A stretch of DNA of 64,000 bases from NCBI GenBank assembly GCA_030674155.1, contig CM060328.1:35949816-36013815 (forward strand), written 5' to 3'. Source of the DNA: Stramonita haemastoma (taxonomy: Eukaryota; Mollusca; Gastropoda; Neogastropoda; Muricidae). Below the pieces are notes generated by a model. It was not told the DNA's origin, did not search any database, and saw nothing but the letters and a program-made list of their open reading frames with translations. The position numbers were made by a program, and so were the translations under genes. Of the stretch, positions 55,999-64,000 are shown one piece after another (within the stretch, counting starts at the first letter, position 1; every line of letters begins with the position of its first letter).

Positions 55999-56089
55999 TC
56001 CCAGCCTTGCCCTTTTTTCCCAGTTTGATGGGAAAATCAAAATGAATATCAAGTCTTTTCTAGAAAACTGTAAACCAGATGGACCCATG

Positions 56090-56470
56090 TGCTTTTCTTT
56101 TTATTAATTTATTTAATTGTTCTTTTATTTCAAGGATAATGGAATAAGCAATCATGTGCTTTTTTTTTAGAGCCAGTCCCCCATGTATATGCAGTTTTGT
56201 CAATTTTGTCATCCATTCCCACCAGCACAAAAAAGATTGTTCTTCCGAAAAGTGGAGCAGCTATTAGTGTGTGTGCAAGACGTTCTACATGCATTTGCAC
56301 ATGGTACCTCAGCTTACATTCTCATTCGAAGGACTTTTGGGGTAGTGGAGTTGGGACTGATGTTAAACTCCAGGCGAAAATATCCCCTTGAACATGATTC
56401 AAATCCGAGCCAGCAGATCACGAGTGCAATGTGCAACATTCAAACCAACCAAGCTATCCCATTACACACT
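56090..56470 (-). mobile_element. SINE-A, near full length (U2)
   Basis: Same insertion as 45830-46190, with 'cattcgaaggacttttgggg' and a tRNA-like head at the right. Confidence 0.82.
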
Positions 56471-56499
56471 TGTGTACATCAAAAGTATCCTTCAAGTCA

Positions 56500-56615
56500 G
56501 AATCAACAGCAATTCCATCAGGTCATTTTATCGACAAGGTGGTATCAAATCTAATCCAATAAAAATCACTTATCCAGAATAAAGAGCATAGGTGACAGAA
56601 ACATACCTTGAAGGG
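56500..56615 (-). pseudogene. RT-core fragment 12
   Basis: The minus strand reads LQGMFLSPMLFILD, then a shifted DFYWIRFDTTLSIK. The DD site is degraded. Confidence 0.68.
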
Positions 56616-56619
56616 AATC

Positions 56620-57690
56620 AATGACTGTTGACTTTGAAGTCTTGACAGTGAAGAAGTCCATGCAGTGACATAGTACTCCTTGCAGCAATGGGATGCTTGG
56701 AGCAATGACAAAAAAAGTCTAGGCAATGAAAAAGCCTTTGCAATGAAGAAGCCCTTGCAGTGTTGAAGTAGTATTTGTAGAGATGAGATGCTTGTGGCAA
56801 TGGAAAAGTCTTTAAAGTGAAGAAGCCCTTGCAGTGATGAAGAAGCCCTTGCAGCGATATAGAAGCCCTTGCAGTGAACAAGTCCTTGTTGTAAGTCCTT
56901 GCAGTGATGAAGTCTTTGTGGTAATGAAGAAGTCCTAAAAATAAAAAAAGAAGTCCTTGCAGTGATGAAGTAGTCTTTGCAGTGATGAAGTAGTCCTTGC
57001 AGTGATGAAGTAGTCCTTGCAGTGATGAAGTAGTCCTTGCAGTGAATGAAGTAGTCCTGAGTGATGAATATATTTCAGTGATGATGAAGTCCTTGCAGTG
57101 ATAAAGTAGTCCTTGCAGTGATGATGAAGCCCTTGCAGTGATATAATGATGAAGTCTTTGTTGTATTGATGAAGTCTTTCCAGTAATGAAGAACTTGCAG
57201 TGATGAAGAAGTCCTTGCAGTAATGATGGAGTCCTTGCAGTTATGATGATGATGTCCTTGTGGCAACCGTAGTCCTTTTCATGACAAAAAAGTCCTTGCA
57301 AAGATGAAGAAGTTCTGCAGTGAGAAAGACATCTTTGTGGTGGTGAACAAGACCTTGCAGCAAATAAGAAGCCGTTGCTGTGATGAAGAAGTCCTTGCAG
57401 AGGTGAAGAAGTCATTGCACAAATGAAGAAGTCCTTCCAGAGTTGAAGTCCTTGCAGCAATGAAGAAGTCCTTGCACAAATGAAGAAGTCCTTCCAGAGT
57501 TGAAGTCCTTGCAGTGATGAAGAAGTCCTTGCACCAATACCGATGTCATTGCAGCAACAAAGTACTCCTTTCTGTGACTAAAAAGTCCTTACTTGGATGG
57601 AAAAGTCCTTGCACCAAATAACAAGCCACGAATAAGTCCTTGGAACAATCAAGTTTTCCCAGCAGCAACAAAAAAGTCCTTGCAGCAATA
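56620..57690 (-). repeat. Module M8 minisatellite (U2)
   Basis: About 45 units of 'gaagtccttgcagtgatgaa', with a homogenised 'gtagtccttgcagtgatgaa' block near 56.95-57.05 kb. The right part (57.24-57.69 kb) is nearly identical to 62.32-62.79 kb. Confidence 0.9.
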
Positions 57691-57889
57691 AAGAACTCAA
57701 TTTCACAGCGGATATTAAACCTATCAGTAATAGATAAATGCACAAATTATTAGCCAAAAACACAAACTTTACTTTCACCTGACATTGACTATTCTTCAAT
57801 GGACAATCGAACCAATCTTAATATTAAAAATATGAATTTCAAGCTTGACACAAAATGTATAATGCCAAGAAAAACACACACATCAGAAA

Positions 57890-58870
57890 ACTATATTTTG
57901 TGGGTTCTCAAACCTCTTTTTCACCCCATATTTTCTTTTCTCTTCTTTTCATGTGTGGGGCCTCCAACCACCTTTTCTTTTCCCCATTTTTTCCTTTCTT
58001 TCTTTTTTTTTCTTCTTATGTGTGGGGCCTCTAACCACCTTTTCTTTTCCTCGTTGTTTTCCTTCTTTTTTGTGTGTGTGTGGGGCCTCCAACCACCTTT
58101 TCTTTTCCCCGTTTTTTTCCTTTTTTTTTTTTTTATCCTCTTTTTAATATGTGGGGCCTTCAACCACCTTTTCTTTTCCGCGTTTTTTTCCTTTTTTTTT
58201 TCTTTTTTTTTTTTATATGTGGGGCCTCCAACCACCTTTTCTTTTCCCCGTTTTTTTTTCTTTTTTTTATATGTGGGGCCCCCAACCACCTTTTCTTTTC
58301 CCCGTTTTTTTCTCTTTTTTTATATATGGGGCCTCCAACCGCCTTTTCTTTTTCCCCGTTTTTTTCTTTCTTTTTTTTTTTATATGTGGGGCCTCCAACC
58401 ACCTTTTCTTTTCCCCGTTTTTTTCCCTTTATTTATTTTTTTTAATATGTGGGGCCTCCAACCACCTTTTCTTTTCCCCGTTTTTTTCCCTTAAAAAATT
58501 TTTTATTTTTTATATGTGGGGCCTCCAACCACCTTTTCTTTTCCCCGTTTTCTTTTTTTTATATGTGGGGCCCCCAACCACCTTTTCTTTTCCCCGTTTT
58601 TTTCCCTTTATTTTTTTTTTTTTTTTAATATGTGGGGCCTCCAACCACCTTTTCTTTTCCCCGTTTTTTTTCCCTTAAAATTTTTTTATTTTTTATATGT
58701 GGGGCCTCCAACCACCTTTTCTTTTCCCCGTTTTCTTTTTTTTATATGTGGGGCCCCCAACCACCTTTTCTTTTCCCCATTTTTTTTTTCTTTTCTTATG
58801 TGGGGCCTCCAACCACCTTTTCTTTTCCCCATATTTTTTTCTTTTTTTTCTTTTTTCTTCTTTTTTTCCC
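57890..58870 (+). repeat. GGCCTCC array 2 (U2)
   Basis: About 16 cores. Linkers are almost always poly-T followed by 'tatatg'. A ~185 bp segment including a 'gggcccccaacc' variant core is repeated (58.51-58.62 and 58.70-58.80 kb), showing duplication of multi-core blocks. Confidence 0.94.
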
Positions 58871-58874
58871 CCGA

Positions 58875-59165
58875 GTAACATCACTACCATCCCCACTCCC
58901 CCAAAATTCCTGTACATGAGACTATTAGCTGATGCCCTGTGTCTCAACACATCAACAACATCTTGCGCACATATTAAAGCTTATTCCACCTTATGGAACA
59001 GTAGGTCAATGCATTCTGGTAGGAAGAAATGACAAAGTTTTGATAAATGCATGCCCACTGATGTGTTTATACATCATCCTTTAGGCCGGAAAGCTATCTT
59101 AGTGATGGGAAAATGGCTGTATACCTAAAATCTCACCACTGGGAATCTTTCAGCTCTAGCCAAAG
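58875..59165 (+). mobile_element. SINE-A subfamily copy at the start of U3
   Basis: Lacks the head but otherwise matches 36.24-36.50 kb, including 'gacaaagttttgataaatgc' and 'ctcaccactgggaatctttc'. It marks the boundary between array 2 and unit U3. Confidence 0.75.
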
Positions 59166-59250
59166 TACAAAAGGCAAAAAGAAATCCTGGAGGATAACAA
59201 TCATTTCTGTAAAAAATCAAGAGGGTATTTGACAGAACTGTGCCTTGCAG

Positions 59251-59550
59251 GTAAGGTACAGGTAAAGGTGTCCCATAACCTAGGCGGTCATAGGGAAGCC
59301 AGGTATCAGAGACCTCAGCTTCTTTAGGGGCTAGCATATTGAGGGTGGCGCCCATCTCCTCTCCCTGGCTACTTCACCATCCCTGACCCTAAAGAGGGCA
59401 GGTACCCATTTACAGCTGGGGGAACTGGGGGAACTGTACTGAAGCCAAGGCGCGCAAACGGTCACCCATCCAACTGGTAACCACACTCAACACTGCTTAA
59501 CTTGGTTTGGAGAAAGCTAGCACTCTGACCACTTGGCTATCCCGCCCCCA
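59251..59550 (-). mobile_element. SINE-D, complete, with perfect 12 bp target duplication
   Basis: Flanked by 'tgtgccttgcag' at 59239-59250 and 59551-59562. On the minus strand a tRNA-like head 'gggatagccaagtggtcaga' is followed by 'aagttaagcagtgttgagtg' and 'ggatgggtgaccgtttg' (complement at 59455-59471), which resemble the 5S rRNA 3' half, then 'cagctgtaaatgggtacctg' and 'gggtcagggatggtgaag'. About 300 bp. The chimeric tRNA/5S order is uncommon. Confidence 0.88.
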
Positions 59551-59584
59551 TGTGCCTTGCAGAGAAACAGTAAATGGTTTTTTT

Positions 59585-60110
59585 CTTTAGTACTTGCTGT
59601 AATGAAGAAGTCCTTGCTGAGATGATGAAGAATTCCTTGCTGAGATGATGAAGAAGTCCTTGAAGTGATAAAGAAGTCCTTGAAGTGATGAGAAGGTTCT
59701 TGCTGTTTTGAAGAAGTCCTTGCAGCAATGAAGTTCTTGAAGTGATGAAGTCCTTGCAGTGATGAAGAAGTGCATGCAGTGATGAAGTCCTTGCAAGATG
59801 ACGAAGTCCATGCAGTGATGAAGAAGTCCTTGCTGTGATGAAGAAGTCCTTGCTGTGATGAAGTCCTTGCTGTGAAGAAGAAGTCCTTGCTGTGATGAAG
59901 AAGTCCATGCAGTGATGAAGAAGTCCTTGCAGTGATGAAGTCCTTGCTGTGATGAAGAAGTCCTTGCTGTGATGAAGAAGTCCTTGCAGTGATGAAGTCC
60001 TCTTGAAGTCCTGATGGTGGTGAAGGAATCCAGGCCATGAAAAAGTCCAGGTGATCAGGAAACTAGAAGTCCAGGTGATATGAAGACCTGGCGATGATGA
60101 CCACCTGGAG
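59585..60110 (-). repeat. Module M1 minisatellite (U3)
   Basis: Homologous to 36548-36985 and 51965-52500, with the same right end. Confidence 0.88.
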
Positions 60111-60389
60111 AACATACTATCAGGAATGGGCTATTATTTCAAAACACAGACAAGGGAGTGGGGTATGAGCAAGGCAAAAACAAAATGATAAAATAACAAA
60201 GAAAGAAGTCACAAATAATGACAGAATATAGTACACTATAACATTAATGTACCATGACTTTATGCATCCTGCTTAAGTGCCACACATCTTTACTTTACTA
60301 TGTACATTTTCTGTTCATAAAAAAAACAATTCAACTTCTTTAGAATATACAGAATGTGTATGTTACTAATCTTCAAGAGCTGAGAAATA

Positions 60390-60485
60390 AGATACCTTAT
60401 TAACAGGGCGGTATCAGATCCAACACAATTAATATCATTTATATATAGAATGAAAAAGATAGGTAACAGAAAAATACCTTGAGAA
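60390..60485 (-). pseudogene. RT-core fragment 13
   Basis: Counterpart of fragment 8: FILYINDINCVGSDTALLI remains readable on the minus strand. Confidence 0.7.
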
Positions 60486-60860
60486 CCAGTAAAATTTGAA
60501 GAGGTTTTGTGATGAGGTTATCCTGGTGAAGACAAAGTCCTTGTGATGAGGAAGAAGTCTTGTGATGAAGTTATCCTGGTGAAGACAAAGTCCTTGTGAT
60601 GAGGAAGAAGTCTTGTGATGAAGTTATCCTGGTGAAGACAAAGTCCTTGTAATGATGAAGAAGTCTTGTGATGAAGTTATCCTGGTGAAGACAAAGTCCT
60701 TGTGATGATGAAGAAGTCTTGTGATGAAGTTATCCTGGTGAAGACAAAGTCCTTGTGATGATGAAGAAGTCTTGTGATGAAGTTATCCTGGTGAAGACAA
60801 AGTCCTTGTGATGATGAAGAAGTCTTGTGATGAAGTTATCCTGGGGAAGATCCTGGCAAT
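60485..60860 (-). repeat. Module M4 minisatellite (U3)
   Basis: About six ~57 bp units, with a 'gatgaggaagaag' variant in the first two. Confidence 0.9.
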
Positions 60861-61123
60861 CAAACAAAAAGGAAAACAATATCATTTAAAAAAAAAAAAG
60901 ACAACAAAAAATATTATCTAAAAACAACAACAAACACAAAAACAACACAAATCTGTGTAGCTAATAAACAGGCCATTTAAAAAATAAAAAATTTTTTTTA
61001 AATATGAAAGAAAAAATCATCACAGATTGTAGTACAGTACTACACTAATGTATCATGACCTTCATTCTGCCCACTATCTTTTTACATATATTTTTTACAA
61101 TTTTATTCCCTACATTTTACTTA

Positions 61124-61152
61124 TTACCCCCCCCCCCCCCCCCCCCCCCCCT
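61124..61152. repeat. Poly-C run
   Basis: About 27 C bases within the module spacer. The U2 spacer has 'ccccccacccccacccccc' at the same place (53.41 kb). Confidence 0.95.
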
Positions 61153-61204
61153 CTCAAACTTACAATATTCAGAATGTAAATCTAAAAAGTCTCCAAGAGC
61201 AGAA

Positions 61205-61305
61205 TCATCAGACTTTTACCCCACAGTACTATAAGATCCAATACAGTCATAATTGTTTGTATAAAAAATGGATACAAGGGGAAACAGAACCATACCATGC
61301 AGGGA
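61205..61305 (-). pseudogene. RT-core fragment 14
   Basis: The minus strand reads MVLFPLVSIFYTNNYDC, then IGSYSTVG, with a KSDDSALGDF site after a stop. The DD pair is retained. Confidence 0.7.
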
Positions 61306-61309
61306 ACAA

Positions 61310-61640
61310 GTAAAAGATGACTTGTGAATTCCTGGTGTTGATGAAGTCCTGGTGTTGATAAAGTCCTGGTGTTGTTGAAGTCCTGGTGTTGATGAAGTCC
61401 TGGTATTGATGGAGTCCAGGTGTTGATGAATTTCTGGTGTTGATGAAGTCCTGGTGTAGATGAAGTCCTAGTGCTGGTGAAGTCCTGGCATTGATGATTT
61501 CCTGGTGTTGATGATTTCCTGGTGTTGATGAGGTTCTGGTGTTGATGAAGTTCTGAGGGGGATAGAAGTTCGGGCGATGATGATGACTGAAGTCCCAAAG
61601 ATGATGAAAGTTCTTGGGATGATGAGGTTCTGTCCAAAAA
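61310..61640 (-). repeat. Module M5 minisatellite (U3)
   Basis: About 17 units of 'gtcctggtgttgatgaa'; right end 'gatgaggttctgtccaaaaa'. Confidence 0.9.
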
Positions 61641-61654
61641 ACAAAACCCACAAA

Positions 61655-62790
61655 AGTCTTGGCAGTGAAGAAGCCCATGCAGTGACACAGTAGTCCTTGC
61701 AGCAATGGGATGCTTAGAACAATGACAAAAAAGTCTAGGCAATGAAAAAGCCTTTGCAATGAAGACATCCTTGCAATGAAGAAGCCCTTGCAGTGTTGAA
61801 GTAGTATTTGCAGCGATGAGATGCTTGTGGCAATGGAAAAGTCTTTGAAGTGAAGAAGCCCTTGCAGTGAGCAAGTCTTTGCAGTGATAAAGAAGCCCTT
61901 GCAGTGAACAAGTCCTTGTAGTGAGTAAGTCCTTGCAGTGATGAAGAAATGTTTGTGGTAATGAAGAAGTCATAAAAAAGGGGAAAAAAGTCCTTGCAGT
62001 GATGAAGAAGTCCTTGCAGTGATAAAGAAGTCCTTGCAGTGATGAAGTAGTCCTTGCAGTGATGATGAAGTCCTTGCAGTGATGAAGTAGTCCTTGCAGT
62101 GATGAAGTAGTCCTTGCAGTTATGAAGTAGTATGTTCAGTGATGATGAAGTCCTTGCAGTGATGAAGTAGTCCTTGCAGTGATGATGAAGTCCTTGCAGT
62201 GATAGTAATGATGAAGAAGTCTTTGTTGTATTGATGAAGTCTTTCCAGTAATGAAGAACTTGCAGTGATGAAGAAGTCCTTGCAGTAATGATGGAGTCCT
62301 TGCAGTTATGATGATGTCCTTGTGGCAACCGTAGTCCTTTTCATGACAAAAAAGTCTTTGCAAAGATGAAGAAGTTCTGCAGTGAGAAAGACATCTTTGT
62401 GGTGGTGAACAAGACCTTGCAGCAATGAAGAAGCCATTGCAGTGATGAAGAAGTCCTTGCAGTGATGAAGAAGTCTTTGCAGCAATGAAGAAGTCCTTAA
62501 AGTAATGAACAAGTCTTTGCAGCGATTCCTTGCAGTGATGAAGAAGTCCTTGCAGAGGTGAAGAAGTCATTGCACAAATGAAGAAGTCCTTCCAGAGTTG
62601 AAGTCCTTGCAGCAATGAAGAAGTCCTTGCACCAATACAGATGTCATTGCAACAACAAAGTACTCCTTTCTGTGACTAAAAAGTCCTTACTTGGATGGAA
62701 AAGTCCTTGCAGCAAATAACAAGCCACCAATAAGTCCTTGGAACAATCAACTTTTCCCAGCAGCGACAAAAAAGTCCTTGCAGCAATAAA
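61655..62790 (-). repeat. Module M8 minisatellite (U3), fused to M5
   Basis: Starts directly after the M5 end ('acaaaacccacaaaa' then 'gtcttggcagtgaagaagcc'), so M6, M7 and SINE-A, present between them in U1 and U2, are deleted. The fusion creates a 263-codon minus-strand frame crossing the junction, which is accidental. Confidence 0.88.
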
Positions 62791-62997
62791 GAACTCAATT
62801 TCACAGTGGATATTAAACCTATCAGTAATAGATAAATGCATAAATTATTAGCCAAAAACACAAACTTTACTTTCACCTGACATTGACTATTTTTCAATGG
62901 ACAATCAAACCAATCTTGTTATTAAAAATAGGAATTTCAAGCTTGACACAAAATGTATAATGCCGACAAAAACACACACATCAGAAAACTATATTTT

Positions 62998-64000
62998 GTG
63001 GGTTCTCAAACCTATTTTTCACCCCATATTTTCTTTTTTCTTCTTTTCATGTGTGAGGCCTCCAACCAGCTTTTCTTTTCCCCATTTTTTCCTTTCTTTC
63101 TTTTTTTTTCTTCTTATGTGTGGGGCCTCCAACCACCTTTCCTTTTCCCCGTTTTTTCCCCTTTTTTTTAATATGTGGGGCCTCCAACCACCTTTTCTTT
63201 TCCCCGTTTTTTTCCTTCTTTTTTTTTTATATGTGGGGCCTCCAACCACCTTTTCTTTTCCCCGTTTTTTTCCTTCTTTTTTTTTTATATGTGGGGCCTC
63301 CAACCACCTTTTCTTTTCCGCGTTTTTTTCCTTCTTTTTTTTTTATATGTGGGGCCTCCAACCACCTTTTATTTTTCCCCGTTTTTTTCCTTCTTTTTTT
63401 TTTTTATATGTGGGGCCTCCAACCACCTTTTCTTTTCCCCGTTTTTTTCCTTCTTTTTTTTTTTATATGTGGGGCCTCCAACCACCTTTTCTTTTCCCCG
63501 AAGATTTCCTTCTTTTTTTTTAATTTGTGGGAACTCCAACCACCTTTTCTTTTCCCCGTTTTTTTATGTTTTTGTTTTGTTTTTTATATGTGGGGCCTCC
63601 AACCACCTTTTCTTTTCCCCGTTTTTTTCCTTCTTTTTTTTTTATATGTGGGGCCTCCAACCACCTTTTCTTTTCCGCGTTTTTTTCCTTCTTTTTTTTT
63701 TATATGTGGGGCCTCCAACCACCTTTTATTTTTCCCCGTTTTTTTTCCTTCTTTTTTTTTTATATGTGGGGCCTCCAACCACCTTTTCTTTTCCCCGTTT
63801 TTTTCCTTCTTTTTTTTTTTATATGTGGGGCCTCCAACCACCTTTTCTTTTCCCCGAAGATTTCCTTCTTTTTTTTTAATTTGTGGGGCCTCCAACCACC
63901 TTTTCTTTTCCCCGTTTTTTTATGTTTTTGTTTTGTTTTTTATATGTGGGGCCTCCAACCACCTTTTCTTTTCCCCTTTTTAAAATTTTTATGTGGGGCC
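62998..64000 (+). repeat. GGCCTCC array 3 (U3), runs off the window
   Basis: About 17 cores before the window ends inside another. A ~355 bp block of six cores (63.23-63.58 kb) is repeated almost exactly at 63.59-63.94 kb, including the odd linker 'cgaagatttccttc' and the 'ttatttttccccg' variant. Confidence 0.94.

Noticed and set aside
59455..59520. A 5S rRNA gene
   Set aside because: Only a ~50 bp part resembling the 3' half of 5S is present, inside a SINE bounded by target duplications.
36540..62790. A multi-exon minus-strand gene with repeat-coding exons, suggested by recurring AAG|GTATGG donor-like and TTTTTGGACAG|AACC acceptor-like edges
   Set aside because: The donor-like word continues as an RT reading frame (LQGMVLSP...), which explains its conservation better, and the phase is not kept between modules. 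RNA evidence would be needed to reopen this.

Overview
The window is eukaryotic, repeat-dense, non-genic DNA. Every protein-like stretch I can recognise is a decayed mobile-element remnant; I see no intact host gene. The dominant SINE body (with 'TCATCCGAAAGAC', 'CACACAATGGCC' and 'GAGGATAATGGAATAAGCA' blocks), the tRNA-headed SINEs and the LINE types resemble what I recall from caenogastropod mollusc genomes, so a marine snail is my best guess. That attribution rests on memory, not on a search. Names such as SINE-A, element R, S1-S4, M1-M8 and U1-U3 are my own labels.

Layout. 0.9-2.6 kb: a broken transposon-type zinc-binding ORF. 2.65-4.5 kb: five tandem copies of a ~390 bp satellite. 4.6-6.3 kb: a 5'-truncated LINE with a (GATA)n tail, sitting inside a 6.3-8.9 kb minisatellite (core 'ttatgggtttagtttagcagtg'-like). 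9.1-10.2 kb: a related T-rich array. 11.0-12.5 kb: an 11-copy, 42 bp minisatellite that appears to have grown from part of a dispersed element (R), plus a SINE with a perfect 12 bp target duplication. 12.9-27.4 kb: one complex block present four times in alternating orientation (S1 +, S2 -, S3 +, S4 -). S3 and S4 form a ~8.4 kb palindrome whose axis lies inside a pogo-like DNA transposon. 27.4-29.6 kb: AT-rich unannotated sequence with one SINE. 29.6-35.8 kb: a second palindrome with ~3.05 kb arms. 36-64 kb: three large higher-order units (U1 ~36.1-48.1, U2 ~51.1-58.9, U3 ~58.9 to beyond the window end).

Each higher-order unit is built from modules. A module is a 20-30 bp minisatellite ('aagtccttgcagtgatgaag'-like) joined to a ~300 bp spacer. 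The minus strand of the spacer start encodes a worn fragment of a non-LTR reverse transcriptase core (LQG-MVLSP, FILYINDF, then FSDD/YLDD-TAL). I count 14 such fragments. Each unit ends in an array of a 30 bp core (TGGGGCCTCC...TTTTCCCC) with poly-T/A linkers. This looks like tandem amplification of an RT-core fragment and is the most unusual feature here.

Nothing here works as a pathway. The interplay is between elements: LINEs seed microsatellite tails, element segments expand into minisatellites, SINEs date duplications, and inverted duplications create large palindromes. Arm-specific insertions and copy numbers argue that these structures are real genomic features rather than assembly folding. 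Boundaries of diverged repeats are approximate, typically within 10-50 bp.
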